A DNA stretch of 64,000 nt from an uncultured Sphingomonadaceae bacterium (GTDB lineage: Bacteria > Pseudomonadota > Alphaproteobacteria > Sphingomonadales > Sphingomonadaceae): the NCBI GenBank assembly GCA_937873035.1, contig CALMVA010000039.1, forward strand, positions 1-64,000. Direction: 5' to 3'. Positions within the stretch are counted from its first letter, which is position 1, and the number at the start of each line of letters is the position of its first letter. The notes under the pieces were generated by a model. The model did no database searches. It had not been told where the DNA came from and saw only the letters and a list, made by a program, of their open reading frames with translations. Of this stretch, positions 43,736 to 52,389 are shown piece after piece. The position numbers and the translations under genes were made by a program.

Positions 43736-45478
43736 ATGAACGATATTCTCATCAAGAACGGCACTGTCGTGGATGGCACGGGCGCCCCTGCCTATGCCGC
43801 AGATGTCCGTGTGAAGAATGGCGCGATTGCTGAAGTCGGCCAGAACCTTGCCGCTAATGGCGAACGCGTATTCGATGCCGCAGGCTGCTATGTTACGCCC
43901 GGCTTTATCGAAAGCCACACCCATTATGATGGCACCATGTGGTGGCAGCCCGATCTTGATCCGCTGCCCGGCTATGGCGCGACGACGATGATCCTCGGAA
44001 ATTGCGGCTTCTCGCCCGCGCCGCTCCATCGCTATATGCCCGCCCAGCGCGAAATGATCGGCATTTTCAGCTTCTTCGAAGATATTCCCGAAGGCCCGTT
44101 CATGCAGAACCTGCCTTGGGACTGGAACAAATGGTCTGAATATCGCGCCTCGGTGGAGCGCAATGTGCGCGTGCCGCTCAACTATGCCGCCTATGTCGGC
44201 CACATCGCCATCCGCCTGGCGGCAATGGGCGTAGAAGCCTGGGACCGTGAAGCGACGCCCGAAGAAATCGCCAAGATGGCCGAACTGCTCGACGATGCAC
44301 TGGCGGCCGGTGCACTTGGTATGTCGGACAATCTCCACGATCATGACGGGCAGGACCGCCCCGTGCCGACGATGAAGGCGAATGATGCGGAATTCTCTGC
44401 GCTATTTGATGTGATGGAGAAATACCCCAACAGCTGCTATCAGGTGATCGTCGATACCTTCATGCGGATGACAGGCCCGGCCAACCTTGAACGCCTCGGC
44501 AAGTTGCTTGCCGGCCGCAAGATCAAGTGCCAGATCGCCGGTGCCGTCCCCACGCTGGAGTTTCAGAAGGCCATCCTGCCCGCCATGCAGGAAAGCGTCC
44601 GCCAGATGCGTGAAAACGGCGTCGATGTCTGGCCGGGCTTTGCGCACGTCTCGCCCACCTCGACGCTCAGCCTCGTCAAGTCGCTCATCTTCGCACAGTC
44701 GAATGACTATGTGTGGCACGAAGTCGTGCTCGCCGACGATCATGCTGAAAAAGCCCGCCTGCTCGCCGATCCTGATTGGCGCGCCCGCGCCCGCGAAAGC
44801 TGGGACAATAACGCCTGGGATCATTCCCCGCTCAAGAACCCGCAGGAACTTTTCCTGCTCGACAGCGAGAACGGCACCGGCCCGCTCAACATCACGCTCA
44901 AGGAATATGCCGACAGCAAGGGCCTGCACCGGTCTGACGCGATGGCCGACTGGATCCTTGCCAATGGCACGCGTTCCACAGTCCATATGGCACCCTTCCC
45001 CAAGGATGAAGAGCTGACGCTTGATCTGATGCGCGACCCGCGCACAGTGGGCAACATCTCGGACGCGGGCGCACATCTTCAGATGCTGTGCGGCGGCGGC
45101 GAAAATGCGCTGCTGCTGACGCAATATGTGCGTGAAGAGAAGAAGATGACGCTGGAAGAAGCCGTGCACGTGATGACCGGCAAGCTCGCAGGGCACTTCA
45201 ATCTCAATGATCGCGGTGTGATTGCGCCCGGCAAGCGGGGCGACATCGCCGTATTCAACCTTGATGAAGTCCAGCGCCGCGAGATGGAAAAGGCCCATGA
45301 CGTGCCCGACGGGCGTGGCGGCACCACGTGGCGCTTCACCCGCAAGCCGATGCCGACACGCATCACGCTGGTGAATGGTGTGCCGACCTTTGAGAACGGT
45401 GCCTATACCGGCGCAACGCCGGGCCTGTTCCTCTCCCCCAGCAACGATGACGGCAGCCTTGCCGTCGCAGCGGAGTAA
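43736..45478 (+). CDS. D-aminoacylase-like amidohydrolase (Amidohydro_3)
   Basis: 580 residues from ATG 43736, which has GGAGGA 5 nt upstream. Fold and motifs fit N-acyl-D-amino-acid deacylases: an N-terminal beta-sandwich (ILIKNGTVVDGTGAP), the H-x-H pair in TPGFIESHTHYDG near residues 60-72, GNCGFSPAP near 90, and VSPTSTLSL near 307, with ISDAGAHLQML near 444. No signal peptide. It would cleave an amide with zinc in the cytoplasm. It overlaps no neighbour; the Coq4-like gene starts 5 nt later. Cofunction with Coq4-like is inferred from tight spacing. Confidence 0.85.
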   Translation: MNDILIKNGTVVDGTGAPAYAADVRVKNGAIAEVGQNLAANGERVFDAAGCYVTPGFIESHTHYDGTMWWQPDLDPLPGYGATTMILGNCGFSPAPLHRYMPAQREMIGIFSFFEDIPEGPFMQNLPWDWNKWSEYRASVERNVRVPLNYAAYVGHIAIRLAAMGVEAWDREATPEEIAKMAELLDDALAAGALGMSDNLHDHDGQDRPVPTMKANDAEFSALFDVMEKYPNSCYQVIVDTFMRMTGPANLERLGKLLAGRKIKCQIAGAVPTLEFQKAILPAMQESVRQMRENGVDVWPGFAHVSPTSTLSLVKSLIFAQSNDYVWHEVVLADDHAEKARLLADPDWRARARESWDNNAWDHSPLKNPQELFLLDSENGTGPLNITLKEYADSKGLHRSDAMADWILANGTRSTVHMAPFPKDEELTLDLMRDPRTVGNISDAGAHLQMLCGGGENALLLTQYVREEKKMTLEEAVHVMTGKLAGHFNLNDRGVIAPGKRGDIAVFNLDEVQRREMEKAHDVPDGRGGTTWRFTRKPMPTRITLVNGVPTFENGAYTGATPGLFLSPSNDDGSLAVAAE

Positions 45479-45483
45479 GCCCG

Positions 45484-46362
45484 ATGGAGGTCAAGGTCGG
45501 CGCAGGCGAGCGCGAATATTTCAACGGTTCGATCCGCACCGTTGAAACCCAAAGCTCGGTCCTCATCAGTTCATCCCGCTACCTCAACAATGGCGAATTG
45601 CGAACGCTGATCGCGCAGGAAATGTTGCGCCGGAACGGGCCGGACCTGCCCAACACCGCGTATATTCCAGAGGTTGCGCAGCTTTTGATGACGCTTGAGG
45701 ATTTCGGACGCATCATGGCGCTGTTCGAGGAAGAAAAGGCCCGCCTGCCCAAGTTTCGGGAGTGGTGCGACAATCGCGCACTCTCGGACTTCAAGAAGGA
45801 TGATGTGAAGGACTGCGAACCGGGCACATTGGGCAACGCGCTCTACACCTGGATGACGACGAGCGGCTATGAGCTTGACCTGTTCTACCGCGAAATCCAG
45901 GTGGTGAACGACCTGACCTTCTATCTGCGTCAGGCCGCGCTCAACCATGACATCGAGCATATGGTGACGGGCTTTGGTCCCAACCATGGTGGTGAAATCG
46001 CGCTTCTGAACGCCAATCTCCACAGCCGGTCGCGCTATTTCCACCCCGAATTGTCGGCGTTCTTCAACCGCGTCCAGTTCTACCTCAAGGCAAAGACGAT
46101 CATGAAGGATGGGTTGCACTATCCCGAAGCGATGGTCGTCAATCTTGATGCCGAATATCATGGCGCGGTGCAGGGGCGGAACTGGAAATACCCGATCATG
46201 CTGGCGGACTGGCGCAAGATGATCGACTGGCAGATGGCCGACATACGGGAAGAGCTTGGCATCTCGCCGCTTCCGCCCGAAGGCCAGTGGGAAGACACCA
46301 ACCGCCTGTGCAATGAGGATGATCCGAATTACGGTCAGCCTCTGATGCAGGCAGCCGAGTAA
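45484..46362 (+). CDS. Coq4-like protein (HDxxH-x11-E motif)
   Basis: 292 residues, starting 5 nt after the amidohydrolase. The signature H-D-I-E-H plus eleven residues plus E is near residues 155-171, in the context L-N-H-D-I-E-H-M-V-T-G-F-G. N-terminus SSVLISSSRYLNNGELRTLI matches that of the other Coq4-like protein at 24497-25324, so the two are paralogues, though the rest has drifted. Ubiquinone-biosynthesis Coq4 is the nearest known family. Location in a catabolic unit makes a catabolic decarboxylase/hydroxylase role plausible. Confidence 0.75.
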   Translation: MEVKVGAGEREYFNGSIRTVETQSSVLISSSRYLNNGELRTLIAQEMLRRNGPDLPNTAYIPEVAQLLMTLEDFGRIMALFEEEKARLPKFREWCDNRALSDFKKDDVKDCEPGTLGNALYTWMTTSGYELDLFYREIQVVNDLTFYLRQAALNHDIEHMVTGFGPNHGGEIALLNANLHSRSRYFHPELSAFFNRVQFYLKAKTIMKDGLHYPEAMVVNLDAEYHGAVQGRNWKYPIMLADWRKMIDWQMADIREELGISPLPPEGQWEDTNRLCNEDDPNYGQPLMQAAE

Positions 46363-46411
46363 ATTTCGAGGCTTAAAAATCGCACATTTCGGTTGAAAGT
46401 GAATATCAACC

Positions 46412-46453
46412 CATATATGCGTAATTGAAATTTATTTTAATTACGCATATATG
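46412..46453. promoter_or_regulatory. Operator-like inverted repeat with 15-bp perfect arms (site 6)
   Basis: CATATATGCGTAATT (46412-46426) and AATTACGCATATATG (46439-46453) are exact reverse complements, 12 nt apart. The core ATGCGTA-N18-TACGCAT (46417-46448) has the same spacing as seven other sites. The core's right arm ends 17 nt before the SDR start at 46466. This is the most symmetric copy. Confidence 0.8.
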
Positions 46454-46465
46454 CAGGAGAAGAGG

Positions 46466-47224
46466 ATGCGCGGTCTTTCAGGCAAGGTGGGCATTGTAGC
46501 GGGTGGCGGTCGCGGCATTGGCGCGGCGACGGCTCGTCGTCTGGCAAGCGAGGGTGCATCCGTTGTTATTGGCGACCTGATGGGAGACTGGGCGCGCGAA
46601 GTGGCCGAAGACATCAAGTCGAACGGCGGCAAGGCCATCGGCGTCGATCTGGACGGCACCTCTGCGGACTCGCAGGCCGCCATCGTTGCAGCAGCCAAAG
46701 CCGAATTTGGCGGGCTCGATTTCTACCACTCAAACCTCGCAGGCGGCACCGAGGGGGATATTGACGCGCTCAACTGCCCGATCGACGTTCTTGAAAAGAG
46801 CTTTGCAATCAACACCAAGAGCCACTTTCTTGCAACGCAGGCCGCCCTTCCCGCAATCATCGAACGCGGCGGCGGCGCGATGATCTACACCTCGTCGGGC
46901 GCCGCCTCTGGCGCTGCCCCATGGCAGGTCGCTTATCCGATGACCAAGAACGCCATTCACGCGCTTGCCCGCCATGTCGCCTCGCGCTGGGGCAAGCAGG
47001 GCATCCGCGCCAACGTCATCTGCCCCGGCCTTGTCCTGACCGAAGCCGTCAAGCAGCACCTGACCGACGAATATGTCGAAAAGGGGCTGAAGGCCGTGCC
47101 GCACGTCCGCCTTGGCCAGCCCGATGACATTGCCGGCGCAGTCGCCTTCCTCGCTTCATCCGATGGCGAATGGGTCAACGGGCAGGTCTGGCACGTGAAT
47201 GGCGGCGCGCAGATGCGCGACTGA
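46466..47224 (+). CDS. SDR family oxidoreductase
   Basis: 252 residues from ATG 46466, which has AGGAG 7 nt upstream; ATG 46451 lies in the repeat and has none. The cofactor loop is AGGGRGIG (12-19), with A for the usual T; S143 or S144, Y157 and K161 (YPMTK). NNAG is replaced by SNLAG. Controlled by site 6, it is followed by the MFS gene 37 nt later. Confidence 0.88.
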   Translation: MRGLSGKVGIVAGGGRGIGAATARRLASEGASVVIGDLMGDWAREVAEDIKSNGGKAIGVDLDGTSADSQAAIVAAAKAEFGGLDFYHSNLAGGTEGDIDALNCPIDVLEKSFAINTKSHFLATQAALPAIIERGGGAMIYTSSGAASGAAPWQVAYPMTKNAIHALARHVASRWGKQGIRANVICPGLVLTEAVKQHLTDEYVEKGLKAVPHVRLGQPDDIAGAVAFLASSDGEWVNGQVWHVNGGAQMRD

Positions 47225-47261
47225 CCGTATTTCAGACAGCACCGGACATAAGGAGAGTCGG

Positions 47262-48533
47262 ATGGTCGCAACACCCGACGCACCGCGCCTGACCAACAAA
47301 TGGGTCGTGCTCGCGATCCTGCTGTGCGTGGCACTCGTCAACTATGGCGACCGCTACCTCCTTGCTGGGCTGGTGGAGCCGATCAAGGCGGACTTCAAGG
47401 TTTCTGACAGCTTCATGGGCTTGCTCATGGGCCCCGCCTTCGCGCTGCTTTATTCGATCGTCGCCATTCCCATCGCGCGCTATGCCGATCGCGCCTCGCG
47501 CATTGCCATTGTCTGTGCGGGGTGCGCGATCTGGAGCGCCTTCACCATCCTGTCGGGCATGGCGACCGGTCCCTGGATGCTGGCGCTTGCCCGTGTGGGT
47601 GTCGGCGTTGGCGAGGCGACCTTTCAAGCTCCGGCCTATTCAATCCTGACAGCCTATTTTGCAGCGCATCAGCGCGGCCGCGCCTTTGCCGTGATGACGC
47701 TTGCCGTCTATTTCGGCCAGTATCTCGGCTATCGCGCGGGCCCAGAGATTGCCGCCTCGTCTGATTGGCGCGCCGCCTTTGAGGCGATGGGCATCGTCGG
47801 GATCGTGCTTGCGGGTCTTGCCTTTGTTATCGTCCGTGAGCCGCCACGCACCGTGGGCGAGCGGGTTGAGCACCCCCGCCTTGTGCCGCTGTTCGCCAGA
47901 TTATGGCGCACACTCAGCTTCCGTTGGATGGCGTTGGGCATGGCGCTCAGCACCTTGTCTGGCCTCAGCTTCGGTATGTGGGGGCCTGCGCTGTTCGCCC
48001 GCGCTTATGGGCTGCCGATCACCGATGCGAACGCAACCTTCAGCCTTGCCTTTGGGATGCCCGGCCTGGTTGGCACGCTCCTCTTCGGCTTTCTTGCGGA
48101 CCGCATGGCAAAACGCGGACCGCAATGGCTGCTCTATCTGGCCGCAGGCGCGAGCTTTTCGGCAACCCTGCTCATTCTCGCCGTCACATGGGCACCAAGC
48201 GTTGCCGTCGCACAGATGCTGGCCATCCCCTCCGGTCTACTCGGCGGGGGCTGGTCGGTTGGCGTCATGTCTGCCTTGCAATATCTGCTGCCAGACCGCT
48301 TCCGGGCGACGGGAACCGCGCTGGCGCTGCTGCTCATCAACCTGATCGGCTATGTGCTTGGTCCACTGCTTGCGGGCAACATCAGCGATCTGGTGGATGG
48401 CACACCGGCCTATAGCCTGCGCGTCGGGCTGAGCTGCATCATCCCCACCGGGCTTGTCGGTGTCTGGCTGATGGTGAAGGGCGGCAAATCACTCGCCGCA
48501 GATCGTGACCGCCTTTCGACGGCCACGATCTGA
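47262..48533 (+). CDS. MFS transporter (spinster-like group)
   Basis: 423 residues from ATG 47262, which has AGGAG upstream. Twelve hydrophobic segments can be counted. The N-terminal part has NYGDRYLLAGLVEPIK, the conserved D-R pair after helix 1, and GVGEATFQAPAYSIL in helix 4; the loop between helices 2 and 3 has YADRASR, matching the MFS motif. It would move a small organic acid or hydrophobic intermediate across the inner membrane. It converges with an SDR 6 bp away. Confidence 0.9.
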   Translation: MVATPDAPRLTNKWVVLAILLCVALVNYGDRYLLAGLVEPIKADFKVSDSFMGLLMGPAFALLYSIVAIPIARYADRASRIAIVCAGCAIWSAFTILSGMATGPWMLALARVGVGVGEATFQAPAYSILTAYFAAHQRGRAFAVMTLAVYFGQYLGYRAGPEIAASSDWRAAFEAMGIVGIVLAGLAFVIVREPPRTVGERVEHPRLVPLFARLWRTLSFRWMALGMALSTLSGLSFGMWGPALFARAYGLPITDANATFSLAFGMPGLVGTLLFGFLADRMAKRGPQWLLYLAAGASFSATLLILAVTWAPSVAVAQMLAIPSGLLGGGWSVGVMSALQYLLPDRFRATGTALALLLINLIGYVLGPLLAGNISDLVDGTPAYSLRVGLSCIIPTGLVGVWLMVKGGKSLAADRDRLSTATI

Positions 48534-48539
48534 CGCATA

Positions 48540-49328
48540 TCAGGCGTTAGGGTCGGTCGGCGCGCCCGGCATCGTCATGTAATAATGGCCAGCATTAAGG
48601 CCGCCATCGACCGACAACTCGGTGCCGATGCAATATTGCGCATCATCCGACGCAAGATAGGCCGCAGCCGCGCCGATGTCGGATGGGCTGCCCGAACGTT
48701 GGGCAGGATAAATCCAGTAACCGCGATCATAGAGTTCGCGCGGAATGTTGGTGGGGTTGGCCATCGGCGTCATGATGCCGCCGGGGTGGATGGAGTTTAC
48801 ACGGATACCGCGATGCCCCAGTTCCAGCGCCAACGCCTTGGTGAAGCCGCGCACACCAAATTTGGAGGCGCAATAGGCCGTCAGCGAGTTGGCACCGGAA
48901 ATGCCGTCTGCCGAACTCATGTTCACAATGCTGCCGCCGCCTGCACGTTCAAGCGCGGGAATGGCAGCCTGACAGCCGATCATCGTGCCCATCAGGTTTA
49001 CATCGATGATGCGGCGCATTTCGGCCTCGCTCAAATCATCAAGCCGCTTGAAGACGATGACGCCCGCATTGTTCACGAGACAATCGAGCTTGCCGAACGT
49101 CGCCTCGGTGGCCGCGATCGCGGCATCCCAGCTCGCGCGTGACGTTACATCGTGCTTCACGAAGGCCGCAGACGCGCCAAGCTCTGTGGCCAGCCCCTGC
49201 CCTTCCGCTTCCAGCACATCGCTCACCATGACGCTTGCGCCTTCCGAAACGAAACGCCGCACAATTCCTTCGCCAATCCCGCGCGCACCGCCCGTGACCA
49301 GTGCCACTTTGCCCTTCAACCGCTCCAT
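48540..49328 (-). CDS. SDR family oxidoreductase
   Basis: 262 residues from the ATG at 49328, behind AGGAGAG. TGGARGIG at 12-19, NNAG at 86-89, S138 or S139, Y152 and K156 (YCASK). D after strand two (SDVLEAEG) suggests NAD(H). It resembles the 3-alpha/7-alpha hydroxysteroid-dehydrogenase type, but that is not proof. It is divergent from the SDR at 49437 with site 7 between. Confidence 0.9.
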   Translation of the reverse strand: MERLKGKVALVTGGARGIGEGIVRRFVSEGASVMVSDVLEAEGQGLATELGASAAFVKHDVTSRASWDAAIAATEATFGKLDCLVNNAGVIVFKRLDDLSEAEMRRIIDVNLMGTMIGCQAAIPALERAGGGSIVNMSSADGISGANSLTAYCASKFGVRGFTKALALELGHRGIRVNSIHPGGIMTPMANPTNIPRELYDRGYWIYPAQRSGSPSDIGAAAAYLASDDAQYCIGTELSVDGGLNAGHYYMTMPGAPTDPNA

Positions 49329-49381
49329 TGATTCTCTCCTCATTCGTTTTTCAAGAATAGAGGCTGGATTCGCCCCTCACA

Positions 49382-49417
49382 ATGCGCAATCATTGCCAAA
49401 ATTCTAAATTTACGCAT
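49382..49417. promoter_or_regulatory. Operator-like inverted repeat, ATGCGCA-N22-TACGCAT (site 7, spacer 22)
   Basis: Arms ATGCGCA (49382-49388) and TACGCAT (49411-49417). The spacer is 4 nt longer than in the regular sites. The right arm ends 19 nt before the ATG at 49437, the left arm is 53 nt from the divergent ATG. Weaker than the others, but in the same kind of place. Confidence 0.5.
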
Positions 49418-49436
49418 CAAACGCGAAGGAGATACA

Positions 49437-50204
49437 ATGTCAGGCAACGCACTTTTCCCGAAGGGCGTTGCCCTTGTTCTCGGCGCGAGCGGTGGCATCG
49501 GCGGCAAGGTTGCCACCGTGCTCGCGCAGGACGGGTCGGACCTCGCACTTGTCTATAACCGCAAGGCAGATGCCGCGCAGACCATTGCCGAGGCCGCTCC
49601 AACGCGCGCCACAACGCATAAATGCGACGTGACAGATGCCACCAGCGTCGCCGCCCTTATTGAAGAAGTCATCGCAACGCATGGGCGCATCCACACGCTT
49701 GTGTGGGCCGCAGGTCCACTTGTCGATCAGCTGCTGCTGTCTGAAACCCCGCTTGAAAAATGGCGTCATGCCTTTGAGGTGGAGGTCCACGGCTTCTTTG
49801 GGATCGTTACGGCACTGCTTCCGCATTTTCGCGCCAATGGCGGGGGATCAATCGTCCACCTTGGCTCGGCGGGGCATTTACGCTGGCCGGACCGCGACGG
49901 GCTTTCCGTGGCCCCCAAAGCGGCGAACGAAAGCTGGCTCAAGGGCATCGCGCGCGAGGAGGGCCGCCACGGCATCCGCGCAAACTCCGTGCTTGTCGGC
50001 GTCATCGATGCGGGGATGTTCCACGAACTCATGGAGAAAGGCGCCTTCCCGCCAAGCTGGGTCGAAGAAACGATGCGGATGCTCTCGGTCAAGCGTTGGG
50101 GTCAGCCCGAAGAGATTGGCTATGCCGTCAGCTTTCTGGCATCATCGCGCGCTGCCTATGTAACCGGCCAGCAGATCAACGTGGCTGGCGGCTTTGGCAT
50201 CTAG
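49437..50204 (+). CDS. SDR-fold protein with Ser in place of catalytic Tyr
   Basis: 255 residues. The Rossmann loop LGASGGIGG is at 15-23 and S144 is in place, but the position four residues before K161 is S157 (SVAPK), encoded by TCC at 49905. Normal SDRs have Tyr there. The NNAG motif is WAAG. Nucleotide binding is expected, but hydride transfer by the standard mechanism is not. It heads an operon (SDR, hydrolase, SnoaL, SDR, two Lrp regulators). It may be an enoyl-reductase-like variant or a pseudo-enzyme. Confidence 0.85.
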   Translation: MSGNALFPKGVALVLGASGGIGGKVATVLAQDGSDLALVYNRKADAAQTIAEAAPTRATTHKCDVTDATSVAALIEEVIATHGRIHTLVWAAGPLVDQLLLSETPLEKWRHAFEVEVHGFFGIVTALLPHFRANGGGSIVHLGSAGHLRWPDRDGLSVAPKAANESWLKGIAREEGRHGIRANSVLVGVIDAGMFHELMEKGAFPPSWVEETMRMLSVKRWGQPEEIGYAVSFLASSRAAYVTGQQINVAGGFGI

Positions 50205-50220
50205 GTGAGGAGAAACAGAC

Positions 50221-51153
50221 GTGACGATCAATTCCGCGCTTGAACCCATTCTTCAGGCGTTTGCCGAGTTTGCAAATACTGACTGGTCGCAAATGCCCGT
50301 GGAGGCTGCGCGCGCCATGCTCGACAGCCCGATTACCCCCCGCGAGCCGATTGAAATGGCGCGCGTCGAGAATCTGACGATGGATCTGCCAGGCCGGGCC
50401 ATCCCCGCGCGCCTCTATGTTCCGAACGGCGCTGGCGAACGCCCGGCGCTTGTCGCCTATTTCCATGGTGGCGGCTGGGTGCTTGGCGGACTGGAAACAC
50501 ACGACGCCACCTGCCGGTCACTCGCCCAGGCAAGTGGCGCCGCCGTCCTTTCGGTCGACTACCGCCTTGCGCCCGAAGCACGCTACCCGGCCGCCGCTGA
50601 AGACTGCTATGACGCCTGCATCTGGGCAGAAGCCAATGCAGACAAGCTTGGCGTGGATGCAACGCGACTTGCCGTCGCCGGGGATTCGGCAGGCGGTAAC
50701 CTTGCGGCCGCCGTATCCATCATGGCGCGCGACCGGGGCGGCCCCGGCATCCGCCATCAACTTCTCATCTACCCGGTGACGGACAGCGATTTTGAGCGGG
50801 TGTCCTACGCCGATAATGGCGGCGGCGAGTATTTTCTCTCAACGGGCGCGATGAAATGGTTCTGGACGCATTACATGGGCGAGACGAACCCGGTGGACGC
50901 ACCACTCGCGCGCGTGCTTCATGTTGAAGACCTCTCGAACCTCCCGCCCGCCACCGTCATCACCGCCCAATATGATCCGCTGCGCGATGAAGGCGATGAT
51001 TATGCGAAACGGCTGGCAGCCGCAGGCATCGCCACCGATCACCAGACGGCACCTGGCATGATCCACGGCTTTTTCGGGATGTCGGATACCGTTCCCGATG
51101 CCGCACAATGGGTTGAACACGCAGGCGCAAACCTCAGGAAAGCGCTTGCCTGA
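50221..51153 (+). CDS. Alpha/beta hydrolase (hormone-sensitive-lipase-like esterase)
   Basis: 310 residues, GTG start after GAGGAG. The oxyanion motif HGGGW is at 82-86 and the nucleophile elbow GDSAGG has S156; a D in YDPLRDEGDDY near 250 and a H in MIHGF near 280 complete the triad. It should cleave short or mid-chain carboxylic esters in the cytosol. It comes 16 nt after the SDR and shares one base with the next gene. A lactonase or ester hydrolase step in the pathway is plausible. Confidence 0.92.
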   Translation: MTINSALEPILQAFAEFANTDWSQMPVEAARAMLDSPITPREPIEMARVENLTMDLPGRAIPARLYVPNGAGERPALVAYFHGGGWVLGGLETHDATCRSLAQASGAAVLSVDYRLAPEARYPAAAEDCYDACIWAEANADKLGVDATRLAVAGDSAGGNLAAAVSIMARDRGGPGIRHQLLIYPVTDSDFERVSYADNGGGEYFLSTGAMKWFWTHYMGETNPVDAPLARVLHVEDLSNLPPATVITAQYDPLRDEGDDYAKRLAAAGIATDHQTAPGMIHGFFGMSDTVPDAAQWVEHAGANLRKALA

Positions 51154-51620
51154 TGGCGATATTCACCGCGCCGCTGGACCTGCGCGACCTTGCAGACCGC
51201 TATGCGCTGGCCGTGGACCGGCGCGATGCGGATATACTGGTCACGCTATTTACGTCCGACGGCGCGGTGACCGGATTTGGCGATAATCCCATTGATTTTC
51301 GTGGGCACTCTGGCCTGCGCACGATGATAGAGCAGCTCGCCATATTCCAGTTGACCATGCACAATGTGCACAACCAGACCTTTACCATCGACGATGCAGG
51401 GCAAGTCTCTGGCGAGACGACCTGCATCGCCAGCCACATATTGCCCGGCGCTGATTGGCAGGTGATGGACATGGCCATCCGTTACCACAACCGCTATCGC
51501 CACGAGGGCGATGCATGGCGCTTTGCCGAGCGCGCACTGGAAATTCTCTGGGTTGAAACGCGGCCCGTGCGCCGGTTTTCAGCCGCAATGATGGACAGTA
51601 ATCTGGGGGAGTTTCAATGA
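51153..51620 (+). CDS. SnoaL-like / NTF2-fold protein
   Basis: 155 residues; the start shares one base with the esterase stop. N-terminal LDLRDLADRYALAVDRRDADILVTLF, GHSGLRTMIEQLA, MHNVHNQTF and DAWRFAERALEILWVET fit the SnoaL_4 group. It overlaps the following SDR by 4 bp. Function as for the other members is not known. Confidence 0.8.
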   Translation: MAIFTAPLDLRDLADRYALAVDRRDADILVTLFTSDGAVTGFGDNPIDFRGHSGLRTMIEQLAIFQLTMHNVHNQTFTIDDAGQVSGETTCIASHILPGADWQVMDMAIRYHNRYRHEGDAWRFAERALEILWVETRPVRRFSAAMMDSNLGEFQ

Positions 51621-52360
51621 GCGGCAGACTTGCAGACAAGGTGGTGTTCATTACCGGCGCGGCATCTGGCATCGGGCGCGCGACGGCAGATGCGGTTCGC
51701 GCCGAAGGCGGCGTGGTCGCGGCCGCAGACCTGACGCCGCCTGAAGGCCTTGGCAACCGAGACATTGCGCTCAGGCTGGATGTTACAGACCGCACAGCCA
51801 TGGCCGACGCCGTCAACCACATCATGAAACATTATGGCAGGCTTGATGGGCTTGTCACCTGCGCGGGTATCTCTGTGGCGGGCACTGTCACGCACTTCTC
51901 GCTTGAGGAATGGGATCGTGCGCTTGCCGTCAACCTGACGGGAACGATGCTCGCGGCCCGCGCCGTCATTCCGCATATGGTGGCTGCCGGAAGCGGATCG
52001 ATCGTGACGATCGCCAGCATCTATGGAATGACCGGCTGTCAGGGCAACACGCCCTATAACGTCACCAAGGGCGCGATTCTGCAACTCACCCGCAGCCTGG
52101 CCGCAGATTATGGCCCCAATGGCGTGCGCGTAAATGCGCTCAGCCCCGGCTTCATTGAAACGCCAATGACCGAGATGCTTCAGGTGGAAAGCGCAATGCG
52201 CACCGCCTTTGTCGATATGCATCTGCTCAAGCGCCCCGGTCGCCCCGATGAGGTCGCCCGCGTGGCCGCATTTCTCCTGTCTGACGAGGCATCGTTTGTA
52301 ACCGGGGCAAACATTCCTGTTGACGGCGGCTTTTCTGCCGCGCAGGTCATCTTGCCTTGA
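51617..52360 (+). CDS. SDR family oxidoreductase
   Basis: 247 residues. TGAASGIG at 13-20, S134, Y147 and K151 (YNVTK), TCAG in place of NNAG, and AADLTPP after strand two. It is fourth in the operon, overlapping the SnoaL gene by 4 bp and preceding the first Lrp gene by 29 nt. Confidence 0.9.
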   Translation: MSGRLADKVVFITGAASGIGRATADAVRAEGGVVAAADLTPPEGLGNRDIALRLDVTDRTAMADAVNHIMKHYGRLDGLVTCAGISVAGTVTHFSLEEWDRALAVNLTGTMLAARAVIPHMVAAGSGSIVTIASIYGMTGCQGNTPYNVTKGAILQLTRSLAADYGPNGVRVNALSPGFIETPMTEMLQVESAMRTAFVDMHLLKRPGRPDEVARVAAFLLSDEASFVTGANIPVDGGFSAAQVILP

Positions 52361-52389
52361 AGGGCGGACAGCAGAAACCGGAAACTCCT

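Noticed and set aside
43607..44344. Open extension upstream of the HTH regulator
   Set aside because: It runs antisense through the amidohydrolase gene and across the divergent promoter; the HTH fold begins right after ATG 43606.
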